Counted from the stretch's first letter, positions 43,102 to 53,518 are shown. The stretch is DNA of 64,000 nt from Bacteroidota bacterium (GCA_016708785.1 JADJFC010000003.1:248001-312000), one strand, 5' to 3'. Notes: a model not told the origin generated them from the sequence alone. Numbers and translations are program-made.

Positions 43102-44134
43102 ATTTGTCTTGTATTCCCAGAACTTTCATCAACTCGTCCAATTTTGGTGAGAGAATGATTTCTGTCCGGCGATTCTTTTTACGTGCTTCAGAAGTGTTTG
43201 CCGGATCGATAGGGAAGTAGGAGCCTTTTCCACTTGCTACAATTCTTGTTGGATCAATTGCCGGATCTTTTAAAAGGATCTTCGCAACTGCAGTAGCTCT
43301 TAACACACTCAACTCCCAATTATCTTTTGCACCACTTGCCAATGTGCCATTGATCGGAACATTATCAGTATGGCCTTCCACAACGATTGAAATATCTTTC
43401 TTTGTTCCCAAAAGTTTCGCAAGTTCTTTAAGTGCATCGCTTCCTGCTTTTTCAACATTTGTACTTCCGGATGCAAAAAGCAATCGCTCTTCCATAGATA
43501 CATACACTTGCCCGTTTTTACGATAAACAGAAAGTCCATTATTCTCATAGCCCAGTAATGCATCACTCACAGCTTTCTTCAAACTATTCACTGCACTATC
43601 AGTGCGGTTCAAAATAGCTTCAAGTTCATCAACGCGATCTTGCTTTTCTTTTATGCCAACGCGAAGATCTGCCATATTTTTTTCGCGTTCATTCAATGCA
43701 AGTGAATCTTTTTTGATTCGCTCCTCACGACGAAGTAATTCATCGCGCGTTGCACTTAACTCAGCAATTAGTTTACGTGTTTCTTCTGTGTTTCCTGCCA
43801 AAAGTTTTTCATTGTTGAAAAGCAATTTGTCGTACGATTTGTTCAACTCGCCATATAGTGAAGTTAGACGATGGTAGGCATTACCCATATCTGTCGTATC
43901 TTTTACTAATTGAACAATGTCTTTTTGCATCTCAGCCCCCGAGGCTTTCATTTCTGTGTTCTCGGTTTTTAGACCTTCGTTTTCAGAGCGAAGTTTGTTG
44001 TTCTCATCCAAACATGTCTGCTCTCTCTTCTGAATGTCTTCGAATTTTTTTGCCGGTACACACGATTGTAATCCGACACACACTAGTCCAAATGCAAGAA
44101 AACTTGCGAATTTGTTATTTATTTTTTTCATCAA
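43100..44134 (-). CDS. OmpA-family lipoprotein with coiled coil
   Basis: The 344-aa protein has a lipoprotein signal peptide ending in the lipobox LQSC (about residues 22-25), a long coiled coil (about 30-185, with many E/K/L heptads such as EQTCLDENNKLRSENEGLK), and a C-terminal OmpA-like peptidoglycan-binding domain (VYVSMEERLLFASGSTNVEK, VEGHTDNVPI, DNWELSVLRATAVAKIL, RIVASGKGSYFPI, RRTEIILSPK). It should be anchored in the outer membrane and hold the cell wall through the OmpA domain, as in the Pal/OmpA group. It is transcribed alone, away from the gene at 44297. Confidence 0.85.
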   Translation of the reverse strand: MMKKINNKFASFLAFGLVCVGLQSCVPAKKFEDIQKREQTCLDENNKLRSENEGLKTENTEMKASGAEMQKDIVQLVKDTTDMGNAYHRLTSLYGELNKSYDKLLFNNEKLLAGNTEETRKLIAELSATRDELLRREERIKKDSLALNEREKNMADLRVGIKEKQDRVDELEAILNRTDSAVNSLKKAVSDALLGYENNGLSVYRKNGQVYVSMEERLLFASGSTNVEKAGSDALKELAKLLGTKKDISIVVEGHTDNVPINGTLASGAKDNWELSVLRATAVAKILLKDPAIDPTRIVASGKGSYFPIDPANTSEARKKNRRTEIILSPKLDELMKVLGIQDK

Positions 44135-44296
44135 AACCTATATTAGTTATTGTTCTTATTCTATTTTGCTAAGTTACCTGTAATAAAACGGTTTCTTTAA
44201 CTGTTTTTTGGGTAATTTTCAACAATGGATTCGAACATTTTACGGTTTTATCCGTTTTATATCATAGGTTTCCCGGAATCTTAATCTTAACTGCTT

Positions 44297-45007
44297 ATGG
44301 AATTTCTAAATAAAAACTGGATTACCGAAAATCAAATTGATTTTGAATACAAGAAGTATATGCTGCTTGCATACCTTCAGCATGTTTCCGAAAATTTTAC
44401 CGATAAGCGCCTATATCCGTATCTGAGTGATTTAGTCGAACATTACAGAAATCTTAAAGTACTTCAGGAAAATAAACATCAACTTTACAATATGTTCCCT
44501 GAATGTTTGAAAGGGGCAGATGTGGATCATTTTAATCTCATCTATGAAAAAATGATCAGCGACGATGCTATCATGAGTGAAATAGAAAGCATCCTCGATT
44601 TTTCAATTCCCAAAATGGAAAGTTATTTGAGGGAAGGGAAAAAGATCTATGATTTTATCGAAGACCGCATGAAAATATTTCCCGTTGGATTGATGCCTTT
44701 GAATTCTGAATTCGGTTATGTGTTCTTAAAGGAAGGCAATTCAACCGATACAAAAGTGTATGAATACCAAGTGACGATCTTCGAAAATCCAACAGAAAAA
44801 TACCGTGGTGTACATTTTTCTTACCTGACGATCTATGAAAAAAGTATCATGAATACATTCGAAGCGATCAAATCAGATCTCATTTCCTTCAATAAAAAGT
44901 TTCCAAATCCTGCCACATTTGTTATTGAGACCTCGCTCTCTATTCCTTTCGAAGAGACATTTCTTCCATTGGCAAAAAGGACTTTGGTTAAGCGATTGGC
45001 GAGTTAA
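44297..45007 (+). CDS. Conserved hypothetical protein
   Basis: The 236-aa soluble protein begins MEFLNKNWITENQIDFEYKK. The first 130 residues are helical with regular charged patterns; the C-terminal half alternates strands (VYEYQVTIFENPTEKYRG, VHFSYLTIYEKS, PATFVIETSLSIPFEETFLP) and ends LAKRTLVKRLAS. It has no signal peptide or membrane segment. I do not recognise a characterised family; it looks like a conserved Bacteroidota protein. It is convergent with the phospholipase D gene, with a seven-base gap between stops. Confidence 0.6.
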   Translation: MEFLNKNWITENQIDFEYKKYMLLAYLQHVSENFTDKRLYPYLSDLVEHYRNLKVLQENKHQLYNMFPECLKGADVDHFNLIYEKMISDDAIMSEIESILDFSIPKMESYLREGKKIYDFIEDRMKIFPVGLMPLNSEFGYVFLKEGNSTDTKVYEYQVTIFENPTEKYRGVHFSYLTIYEKSIMNTFEAIKSDLISFNKKFPNPATFVIETSLSIPFEETFLPLAKRTLVKRLAS

Positions 45008-45013
45008 AACTAA

Positions 45014-46192
45014 TTACTGTTTTTCATCTTTCTTTCCTGCCAGAACTACCGATAACACGAAAAGTATTTTTACAAACCTATATGCAAGCCAACATTTAAG
45101 TCTGGTGAGTATATTTCTATTCATAAGCATAGAGCGTAATGTGATCTCTGTACTTTCAACTTTCATGATGTCCTGAATATGATCACTTATACTTTTTGAA
45201 AATTCGACATTGTTGACATCGAGATTCAATTCTATATTGCTGAAGGTGCTCAAATTGTTTAAGTCATATGATCCAATGGAACACCATTTTTCATCTCTTA
45301 CTAAAACCTTTCCGTGTACATTCGATGGGCGATATTCAAAAACCCGGATGCCGTTTTTAGTGAGCCAGCCGTATAGGTATCTTCGTGCACTAACCATTAT
45401 TCCTACATCCGATTTTTCAGCGACAAGAACAGAAACATCAACACCTCTGTTGACAGCATTTTTGATTAGTCGACGTGTGCGACCGCCAGGAAGAAAATAC
45501 CCTCCAACAATAACCAATGTTTTTTCAGCTTGCCGAAATGCTTGCCGATAAGAGATAGCAATTTCATTTTGGTTTCTGACGAAATCGTTCCTCCGTACCC
45601 TGATCATAATAGAAGGATGTGAGGCCTGTTTTTTGTCTGTTTTAGGCTTTTTTGGAAATTTGATTAACTTCCATCGGCTTCTGCAAATTAATTCAAGTCT
45701 GCCGGCTGTCGAACCGGTTACTATTGCTGCAAAGTCAAGCCATGCCGGCATCTTTGAAGTTCCTGCATATTGATCGGCAATGTTGATGCCGCCAACTACT
45801 GCCGTCTGCCCATCAATTACCATTACTTTTCTATGAAGCCTTCGTGCAATATGAAACCGACCTTTGGAAAAAAGTACACCATACCGCCTTAGTTGGATTC
45901 CTGCTGCTTCCATGGTTTGTTGTAATTCCAAACTCATGTCTTGAGAACCATAAGCGTCAATTAAAATATAAATATTGACCCCACGCTTTGCCGCATCTAT
46001 TAGGGCATTGGCGATTTTCCTCCCGGTTCTATCTGCCTTAAAGATGTATGTTTGTAGTTGGATTTCTGTATTGGCAGAAGCAATAATTTCGACTAATCTG
46101 TCATAATATTTTTCACCACTTTGGATCCATTCGATAGAGTGATTGGCAACATAAGGTTTGTTATAATTTCTCCAGATCGAGCGTCGCTTCAT
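45014..46192 (-). CDS. Phospholipase D-superfamily protein, cardiolipin synthase-like
   Basis: The 392-aa protein has two HKD motifs: H120-R-K122-x4-D127 (HRKVMVIDGQTAVVGG) and H293-G-K295-x4-D300 (HGKVLVRDEKWCSIGS). Two motifs per chain, with YIFKADRTGRKIANAL before the first, is the arrangement of bacterial cardiolipin synthases, which join phosphatidylglycerol to another phospholipid. It lacks the two N-terminal membrane helices of ClsA and resembles ClsB; a hydrophobic segment near the C-terminus (KILFVLSVVLAG) may attach it to the membrane. A nuclease-type PLD function is less likely but not excluded. Confidence 0.75.
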   Translation of the reverse strand: MKRRSIWRNYNKPYVANHSIEWIQSGEKYYDRLVEIIASANTEIQLQTYIFKADRTGRKIANALIDAAKRGVNIYILIDAYGSQDMSLELQQTMEAAGIQLRRYGVLFSKGRFHIARRLHRKVMVIDGQTAVVGGINIADQYAGTSKMPAWLDFAAIVTGSTAGRLELICRSRWKLIKFPKKPKTDKKQASHPSIMIRVRRNDFVRNQNEIAISYRQAFRQAEKTLVIVGGYFLPGGRTRRLIKNAVNRGVDVSVLVAEKSDVGIMVSARRYLYGWLTKNGIRVFEYRPSNVHGKVLVRDEKWCSIGSYDLNNLSTFSNIELNLDVNNVEFSKSISDHIQDIMKVESTEITLRSMLMNRNILTRLKCWLAYRFVKILFVLSVVLAGKKDEKQ

Positions 46193-46296
46193 AAGTTAAA
46201 TTCAATGCGTATAAAGATAGGGCTTACTTTTTATTATATTGTGAATAATAGGCCTTTCAGAGGACTTAATTTAATTTTTTAACTTCGAAAAAATAC

Positions 46297-46304
46297 TACA
46301 TTTG
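46297..46304 (+). promoter_or_regulatory. -7 box for the DUF1844 gene
   Basis: TACATTTG fully matches TAnnTTTG and ends 23 bases before ATG 46328. It would also serve the following gene at 46619. No clear -33 box is visible. Confidence 0.5.
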
Positions 46305-46327
46305 TATGATTTTCATATCGAAAAACT

Positions 46328-46597
46328 ATGCAAAACGAAGACCAGCTATTCACTCAGCTACTTTCAATATTCTACTCTTCTGCCATGGTCGCTCTCGGGA
46401 AATTAAAAAACCCTTCGACCGATAAGATCGAGAGAAATCTGGATCAGGCTCAAAATTCAATTGAAATGCTTGAAGTAATTAAAAATAAGACTTCCGGCAA
46501 TCTCTCTGCGCAACAATCTAAGATGTTAGAGAGTATACTGACCGATTTGAGGTTAAACTTTGTAGACGAAAAGAATAAAGATTCAATAGCACAATAA
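46328..46597 (+). CDS. DUF1844 domain protein
   Basis: The 89-aa protein (MQNEDQLFTQLLSIFYSSAMVALGKLKNPST) matches the compact helical DUF1844 family, with LFxQLLxxxxxxAMVxLGKxxNP, a DLDQAxxxIxMLExxxxKTxGNL-like middle and a SILTDLRLNFV end. The function of the family is unknown; it occurs as a single small gene in many bacteria. The next gene begins 21 bases later on the same strand. Confidence 0.8.
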   Translation: MQNEDQLFTQLLSIFYSSAMVALGKLKNPSTDKIERNLDQAQNSIEMLEVIKNKTSGNLSAQQSKMLESILTDLRLNFVDEKNKDSIAQ

Positions 46598-46618
46598 ATC
46601 CAATTGAAAAGCAATACT

Positions 46619-47536
46619 ATGGATTCACAAGAAATCAATAAAGCAGACTACCAGGAACAAGGACCCAAAAAAGGAATTGTAATTATTGTGATCACAATAT
46701 TACTAGGTACTAATGGACTTCTGCTTTGGCAATTTTTTGATAAAAAGAACCATCTTGATCAGGCTAACCAAACGATCGTCACGACTACTGCAGAAAAGGA
46801 CGCCCTACAAGTTCAATTAAATCAGTTCAAAGTAGATTTCGAAAAACTAAAGACGGATAATTCTACATTACAAAATCAACTTACTGAAAAGGATGAACAA
46901 ATCAAAGCTAAAGTTGCTGAGATCCAAAAACTAATTCTCCTTGGAGGCCCTGCACAGATTGCCAGAGCGAAAGCGGAATTGGCAAAATTGAAAGAGATGA
47001 ATGACGTTTACGCTGTTCAGATCGACTCCATTAATAAGATAAATGCAACACTTCTTGCTGTCAATGATTCATTAAACAATAACCTTTCACAAGAACGTTC
47101 GAAGAACGATAACCTTGCTTCCGAAAATAGCAGACTTTTCAGTAAAGTTTCAGCAGGTTCGATCTTAAAAGCAATGAATGTTAAAACAGAAGGCTTCCGT
47201 TTCAAAAGTAATGGAGATGAAGTTTTAACAAACAAAGCAAAGCAGGTGCAGAAACTAAGAACAAAATTTGTTCTCGCTGAAAACAGAGTCATTGATAACG
47301 GTCCCGTTGATATTTTCATTAGAGTATTAGGCCCCGATGGAGACGTTATGAAATCTACCAATAATGAAAGCTTTAAAAGCAACGGCGAGGATCTGATCTA
47401 CACAGTCAAACAAACTGTTGAATACGCCAACTCCGATACACCGGTTGATATTGCTGTTGGTAAAGGAGGGTCTTTTGCAAAAGGCAAATATAATGTGGAG
47501 ATCTATCACGGTGGTGCTGTTATTGGCGGTCAGTGA
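46619..47536 (+). CDS. Membrane-anchored coiled-coil protein
   Basis: ATG 46619 (MDSQEINKADYQEQGPKK) is preferred to a TTG five codons earlier. Residues 19-39 form one transmembrane helix (GIVIIVITILLGTNGLLLWQ), followed by a long coiled coil (about 45-190) with heptads such as KLKTDNSTLQNQLTEKDEQI. The C-terminal 120 residues are a small beta-rich domain (SILKAMNVKTEGFRFKSNGD ... YNVEIYHGGAVIGG). With the N-terminus cytoplasmic, coiled coil and end domain would lie in the periplasm. I recognise no named family; an envelope-spanning or scaffold role fits the architecture. Confidence 0.7.
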   Translation: MDSQEINKADYQEQGPKKGIVIIVITILLGTNGLLLWQFFDKKNHLDQANQTIVTTTAEKDALQVQLNQFKVDFEKLKTDNSTLQNQLTEKDEQIKAKVAEIQKLILLGGPAQIARAKAELAKLKEMNDVYAVQIDSINKINATLLAVNDSLNNNLSQERSKNDNLASENSRLFSKVSAGSILKAMNVKTEGFRFKSNGDEVLTNKAKQVQKLRTKFVLAENRVIDNGPVDIFIRVLGPDGDVMKSTNNESFKSNGEDLIYTVKQTVEYANSDTPVDIAVGKGGSFAKGKYNVEIYHGGAVIGGQ

Positions 47537-47580
47537 TAGATTTGAAATAGTTTACTTGGTAATATAATCCTGCTTTACAA

Positions 47581-49166
47581 ATGAGGATATTGTTCTTGTT
47601 TTTTTTTTGATTCTCTCTTCGGAGATTAATGCACAATTTACCGGTATCCGGACAGTAGATTCTACAGGGACTTCCGCAACCTATGTGAATAAACTTCTTC
47701 TTTCTGCAGATTCGAATCTGATTTTGCTGGCAAGAAGCAGTGACAGTATTCAACCTGTTTTTTCTTCTATTATGAAAGCCGATGGAAATGGTTCATTGCT
47801 ATGGCAAACTCATCATGTAGCTGCCCATAATTGGTGGAGCCACGGAGTTACATTAACAGATGGAAGTACGATAGCTGCTCTTTCTACATATGGGACTAAT
47901 GATACTGTTTGTGTTGCGGTCTCCAAATTCGATTCCTCAGGAAATTTAGTTTGGTTAAAACCATTCTTATTTATGTCTAAAACTTATTTGCGTGGAATGT
48001 GTCATGGGGCCAATAATTCAGTTTTACTTATTGGAATTACTGATGACCCTTCCTGGACCATGGACTATTGGACCGCTCAGATCGATACTGCGGGCAATAT
48101 TTTAAGTTCTCATCAATATCATTTTACGAATAATTCCTGGACCTATACAATGGTCATAGATGATTTTGTTAGTACTCAAGATGGTTCGATTGCATTCGGA
48201 AAACAGTATAATACGATCAATAATACATATGAAGATATGATTTTGAAGTTTGATCAAACCGGTTTTCTTGAATGGAATCGAATTCTTTCTTATCAAACTC
48301 AAAATGACCAACCAAAGCCTATTTCAGTAAATGAAAGCAGGGCAGGGGATCTTTATTTTTACTCATATGAAAAACTTCCCGGTACATTAGGAGATAATTT
48401 TTATTTAACCAGAACAGATAGTCATGGAAATTTATTAAAGGCAAAAAAATTCTATTTCCCGCATTTACAACCTTGTAATTTTTTGATCAACAAAAATGAT
48501 GAACTTGTTATATTGACCAATTATAGTGATTATCCAACGGTAGGTATAAACGTCATTGTAGTTGATACCAATTTTAATGTTCTTCGTTCTAAATATTATC
48601 CAGATTATACGGCTACTGACGTATTAGAATTGCCGGACGGACGAATAGCCTTCAGCGGGTATTTAGCCGGTGCAACTAAGACTGTGATTGGTATAGCTGA
48701 TTCTATGCTTGGACTGCCATGTCACAGCACGTTACTGAATTTTACAATAACAGATGTCATATATAATTCTTCCGATTCCACCTATTTTAACGATGTAGAT
48801 ACAGCGATTTCGGTTTCTTATTCAATGCTTGATTACACAGCTCACTTTTATGATTCTTTATATTGTGGTACGTCCCTTCCTCTAAGCGTCGATGAGCAGA
48901 ACCTGGCGTACTTGGACTTATTCTATAGTGAATACCCTTCGCCATTTATTTCGATCAATTCATATGATACAGATGAAGTAGAGGTTTTAGTTTACAGTAT
49001 TTCGGGAGCCATTATTTACCGGATCAAGAACTTGCATCTAACAAATGGCGCCAATAAAATTTTATTAGATAATTTTTCATCTAGTCCGGGAATTTACTTT
49101 GTGAAAATTAGAGGAAGTAAGACAAATTGTTCTATGAAGTTTGCAAATACTATGCGTCATTACTAA
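47581..49166 (+). CDS. Secreted T9SS protein (frameshifted in its signal peptide)
   Basis: ATG 47581 reads MRILFLFFF and hits TGA after a run of ten T at 47599-47608; one more T gives MRILFLFFFLILSSEINA-QF, a normal signal peptide, so the gene starts here. The body (about 520 aa) shows repeated SKFDSSGNLVWLK- and QIDTAGNIL-type motifs (D-x2-GNxLW), a beta-propeller-like arrangement also seen in the protein at 15476. The end holds a T9SS sorting domain without a perfect PNP (SEYPSPFISINS ... VLVYSISGAIIYRI ... GIYFVKIRG). The stop overlaps that of the convergent 49163 gene by four bases. Confidence 0.75.
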
Positions 49167-52100
49167 AAGAACGCCCTGAATTCAACTCCACCGGTATGCA
49201 CCACCGGCGAATCTTGTAACTTTCGTCCCTCGTAATTAAGACTTAATTGCATATACGAACTCAAGTTTCTTTGTACTGAAATATTCCAGATAAAATTTTC
49301 TCCGGGTTTAAATCCTTCAAGCATTTCATAAGCAAGAAAACTCGATTGAGGTGCATTGAATTTTACTTTTACATAACTCACCTTTGCGGTAATAGTACCT
49401 GAATTTACAGATGTAAATTTTGATTCAAGATTTAATTTATTTAGAAATGCTTTTTCCATTTCATTCCCTATCGTATTTTTTTTGTCACTATAACGATAAG
49501 AAGCGGAAACACGAAATGAATTGCCGGGCTGATAAGAAAGTTTTGGCTCAGCTGCATTAGAAAAAATGTGGAAATCACGCGTGGAGAAATATTCAGAAGT
49601 GTTTATTTTTTCACCGTTCTCGTAATTCCAGCTCAGTAAAAATTCCCGGTTTAAATTCCACCTTATATTAAAAATTCTATTTCTATTTAAACGCGATTCA
49701 AAGCCATTGCTTAAAAGAGATTTATTGCGAACTTCTTGTATCGTAAAATCAAAACCATAGATTGCACTATTGCGATTGTAATAAGTAGTGTTTCTGAAAC
49801 TGGCAGTATTTGCAATTAATGATGTGTCATTCAAATCTGTCGAAAATGGATTGAGTGAAGATAGGAGAGTCTCGTCTTTTGTTTTCTTATCTAAGCTTAC
49901 CAACAATTGATCTGTAAATCGATTAATGAATTTTTCTTTACCTTGATATGAACTGGATTTGCCTGCAGGAGTGATCGTTAATACTTCACTGAAGCGATTA
50001 CTCCTGGTGATTTGGTAATTACTAGTTGGGACAAATACTCGGATGAATTTCGCATCACTTTGAAATGCTGCCGGAGCAAATTCATCCAGATCTTTTACTC
50101 CGTTTAAATTATAATCACCCAGGTATGCATACACACCTTGTCCTGCAGGAACTTCCAGATAATAGTAGTCTTGTCTCCGCTCTTGACCCGTTCCGATTTC
50201 ATAGTATGTTGTTGCAGTAAGAATTCCCTTGAATAAACTTACGTAATGGTCGAGTCGGTTCAAAAGAGTTTTGGTCGGTTCAATTTGTACCAAAGTTGAA
50301 TCTGCGGATTGCAGATTCCTATACGTAGTAGTCGTTCTTAATGTATGTTTTGGCTGACTTGAAAAATCTGTCGTTAGCGTCATTTCCTGCGCCTTTGTTG
50401 AATTTCGAAATTCTTGGCCTACAGGAAGCTGATCAATTCGTTGCTTTACCTGAAACGAAGCTTTAGTCTTTGTACTATCGAGTGTATTTACAAATGCTTC
50501 GATCTCACTGAATGAATAACTTGCCGGTGTAAGTGAATCGGTATTGATCTGAAAGTATTTGTTTCTTTCACTGTTTTCTCTGAGGCCTACACGTAATTTC
50601 CATACTGGTCTTGACAGCTCTGTTATATGTCTAAAGAAATTTGTTCGTGATGATAAACCTGTTGAATTCAAAAAACTTGCATTGGAGATAAAATCAAATT
50701 TATTCCATCGCAATTTTGTCGATTCTGAATTCATCAAGCCACGATAGGCTGTACCTTTATTATACGATTTCAGCTGATACGTAAAACTTAATACTTCCGG
50801 CTTTGATACAGTTGTTTGAAAGGAAGAGATCTTTTCATTATCATAAATATTCGTTGTGCCCATATTCCAGTCCCGCTCAAATTCAACATTTCTGAATCGC
50901 TCAATCGGCTTGAAATTCTTATCGGTATATTCAAGATTCAATACATTGTTCAACCGCCATCCTTTAAGCGTATCCGCGCTTAATTGAATCTGGTTCTTAT
51001 AGATCAACTTGCCGGCATAGCCTGCATCGTTGCTTTTATCTAATGTTGAAAATAAATTGACATCATAGTTACTCAATGCTCCTTCAAAGAACACACTGTT
51101 CTTCGCATTCAAAATATATTCGCCTCCGGCATTGATCATTTGTTGCTGCTTTGGAGTCGCCAGCAATGAAACGGGAGCGTAATTACCTTGCGGTATACCA
51201 TTCAAAGGTTCTACCCATGTGAAAACTCTTCCATTGGCGGAATTTGAAGATTGAATGTAGTCGCCTCTGTTAAAACCAACTTCGCTGTAATTCACCTGCC
51301 AGTATGCACTATCAGCATTGGTCGAGTACACATAAATCGAGTAGGTGCCTGATGCTGCTACAGTATCTATAAGTTTGTAAAGAACGATGCTGCTGTTAAA
51401 TGCAACACTATCTGCCGTTGGATAAAATGCATCCTGGATACTGTCACCTACCGATGCAAGTAATGCCTTCTTTGCACTGTCTAATTCTATATTCAATGCC
51501 TGGTTCTTACTGTCTTGTTCAGAATAAACATTCATATGTAATTTCAACCTGCGACTTTCATAGTCTGTCTTCACTGTGATCAATGAACGGGCATAATTCT
51601 TATCGGAATATTCGAATTCAGTTACTACCCGAGAGAACTTTGTGATAATTCGTTTGGTCGTAAAAGTTATTTCTGCAGTATTGTAATCGATCGTATAATC
51701 GTTTTCGAATCCCCTCACAAGAAGTTGACCATCGAGGTAGATCTTTTCTGTACCTGCCAAAACGATAATAAATGTTTCGCCATTATTTCCTATTAACCTG
51801 TACGGACCTTGATTTCCTTCTGATACAGTTATTGTATTTCGAGCAAACTTGCCCTTGCTTACTGCTAAAGCTCCACCAACTTTCAGTAGCTGTTGTTTTG
51901 TTGTATCAAAATCAATGATCGACGAAAATGCTGCACCTTGTCCTCGCTTGAAATAATTCATGAAGTACCCTGTTGGTCTGGTCACATCAAAGTCACCGGC
52001 AATCAATTTGTTTTTTGGATTAGAGATCTGAATGAAGACCTTGTCAAAGTCTTGCAACTGCTGAGTATTTCCTTCCGGCTGAACAGGAATATTTTCATCT

Positions 52101-52639
52101 GTGATCGCAGCAAGAATTTCTACGTCATCAGTTAGCTTCCCGGATAACTGTAAATTCAAACTGGAGTTTACAAATACATCCTGATTGTTTCCAAATGATA
52201 CTCCTCTCGAAATACTTCCACTACGTGTAAGTCCGGACAACCGGAATAATTCGGGCTCGCGCGTTTTTGCTGTGTAATAAAATGGCTGAGCGGAATTGGT
52301 ACTGATGATCGCTTTGTTCTTATGAGTAACTTCTTTTGAAAAAAGAAATGAAAATGCACGATATTTTACGGTGACAGAGTCGGTACTTAGTTGCGTGTAT
52401 GCCCCGGATTTTTTTTTCCAGATCAATCTGGAATTTATAAAGTCAAGCGTATAGGCGGAGGTATCGATCAATTGGTCAGAAGTGTACAATCTGAATGTGC
52501 CGGGTGCGATACTGAAGGTGTCAATTTGTACAGTATCGGGATAAATAGGAATAGGTTTGCTTCGCAGATTGCTCAGGTTCTGCCCGGTTGCAATTGAGAC
52601 TAAAAGGGTAAAAAATACGATGGCGATGAAACGCATCAA
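49163..52639 (-). CDS. Large outer-membrane protein of unknown function (1158 aa)
   Basis: It has a signal peptide (MMRFIAIVFFTLLVSIATG-QN) and then beta-rich domains. Characteristic segments are LTRSGSISRGVSFGNNQD (about residues 140-157), ILAAITDENIPVQPEGNTQQ, and DFDKVFIQISNPKNKLIAGD with FDVTRPTGYFMNYFKRGQGA. The last 400-500 residues have amphipathic strands ending in an aromatic final strand (GVEFRAFF), so the C-terminus is a barrel inserted by BamA. There is no TonB box or plug that I can identify. I recognise it only as a type of large Bacteroidota outer-membrane protein without an assigned role. Confidence 0.65.
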   Translation of the reverse strand: MMRFIAIVFFTLLVSIATGQNLSNLRSKPIPIYPDTVQIDTFSIAPGTFRLYTSDQLIDTSAYTLDFINSRLIWKKKSGAYTQLSTDSVTVKYRAFSFLFSKEVTHKNKAIISTNSAQPFYYTAKTREPELFRLSGLTRSGSISRGVSFGNNQDVFVNSSLNLQLSGKLTDDVEILAAITDENIPVQPEGNTQQLQDFDKVFIQISNPKNKLIAGDFDVTRPTGYFMNYFKRGQGAAFSSIIDFDTTKQQLLKVGGALAVSKGKFARNTITVSEGNQGPYRLIGNNGETFIIVLAGTEKIYLDGQLLVRGFENDYTIDYNTAEITFTTKRIITKFSRVVTEFEYSDKNYARSLITVKTDYESRRLKLHMNVYSEQDSKNQALNIELDSAKKALLASVGDSIQDAFYPTADSVAFNSSIVLYKLIDTVAASGTYSIYVYSTNADSAYWQVNYSEVGFNRGDYIQSSNSANGRVFTWVEPLNGIPQGNYAPVSLLATPKQQQMINAGGEYILNAKNSVFFEGALSNYDVNLFSTLDKSNDAGYAGKLIYKNQIQLSADTLKGWRLNNVLNLEYTDKNFKPIERFRNVEFERDWNMGTTNIYDNEKISSFQTTVSKPEVLSFTYQLKSYNKGTAYRGLMNSESTKLRWNKFDFISNASFLNSTGLSSRTNFFRHITELSRPVWKLRVGLRENSERNKYFQINTDSLTPASYSFSEIEAFVNTLDSTKTKASFQVKQRIDQLPVGQEFRNSTKAQEMTLTTDFSSQPKHTLRTTTTYRNLQSADSTLVQIEPTKTLLNRLDHYVSLFKGILTATTYYEIGTGQERRQDYYYLEVPAGQGVYAYLGDYNLNGVKDLDEFAPAAFQSDAKFIRVFVPTSNYQITRSNRFSEVLTITPAGKSSSYQGKEKFINRFTDQLLVSLDKKTKDETLLSSLNPFSTDLNDTSLIANTASFRNTTYYNRNSAIYGFDFTIQEVRNKSLLSNGFESRLNRNRIFNIRWNLNREFLLSWNYENGEKINTSEYFSTRDFHIFSNAAEPKLSYQPGNSFRVSASYRYSDKKNTIGNEMEKAFLNKLNLESKFTSVNSGTITAKVSYVKVKFNAPQSSFLAYEMLEGFKPGENFIWNISVQRNLSSYMQLSLNYEGRKLQDSPVVHTGGVEFRAFF

Positions 52640-52837
52640 GGCGGAGCTCTTTAGAATCCGTAAATTTAACGCATCTGTTGAATTTACGTGCTTTTTGGGG
52701 AATTAGATATTAACGATGGGGATGGGATTCTATTGGTATTTGGGTGTAAACAACATGTATGTTTGGATATGTGTGTAAGCAATTTGTGTGTTGGTGATAC
52801 AATTACATCTGATGTATTTTCGATACAAATTCACATG

Positions 52838-53518
52838 CGACCCCTCTGGGGTCGTGCGATATCCATTATTTATTTTCTACCAACATACGACCCCTCCGGG
52901 GTCGATAATTGGTGGTGTAATACGTTCTACCAACATACGACCCCTTTGGAGTCGTATGTTGGTGGTGACAAGCGGTTTGCTACAGATATGCGAGCCCGTT
53001 AAGGTAGGTTAATCGATTTTTATTTGTTGGCTACAAATGTCCGACCTCTTTGAGGTCGTGCTCCGATGCAAGTTGATCTTCGGATTACAGAGGTCATCAA
53101 CGTTTTTTGAAATTGCCGGAGTGGCGATGGAAACAAACAGGTTGTAGCACTAGTATGTGTTTACATGGTTGCAAATTGTTATATATGAATTTCCATTCCG
53201 CTTGGTGATATAATTGAATGCAAAACGTTTTGTGGTCAACTTAAAATCACTTCTGCAATTGACAACATTGAAAAGGTACATGACATCTTGTACAATACCG
53301 ACCCCGGAGGGCTAGAATATTTGTAGAAGGACGCACAATGCCACCGAACCAACCCAAGAGGGGTTGCATGTTGGTAGAAAATAAAATCCACCAACCAACC
53401 GACCCCGGAGGGGTCGCATATTTGTAGAAGGATGCACAATACAACCGAACCAACCCCGGAGGGGTTGCATGTTGATAGAAGGATGCACAACACCACCGAA
53501 CCGACCCCGGAGGGGTCG
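52838..53518. repeat. Cluster of nine REP-like palindromes, in two inverted groups
   Basis: The core is CGACCCC-tcc-GGGGTCG. Copies lie at 52838-52854, 52888-52904, 52938-52954, 53042-53058 (variant CGACCTC/GAGGTCG), 53299-53315 (degraded), 53350-53366, 53400-53416, 53451-53467 and 53502-53518. The second and third are preceded by TTCTACCAACATA; copies six to nine are followed by CATATTTGTAGAAGGATGCA-like sequence, which is its inverse, so the two groups point at each other. At 52929-52963 the palindrome extends to ACCAACATACGAC/GTCGTATGTTGGT. Copies six and eight carry compensating changes (CAACCCC/GGGGTTG). Open frames at 53236-53575 are artefacts of the repeats. The rest of 52640-53592 holds no gene. 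Confidence 0.8.

Noticed and set aside
52838..53518. CRISPR array
   Set aside because: Repeats are palindromic, irregularly spaced, in both orientations and without constant-length spacers; no cas genes in the window.
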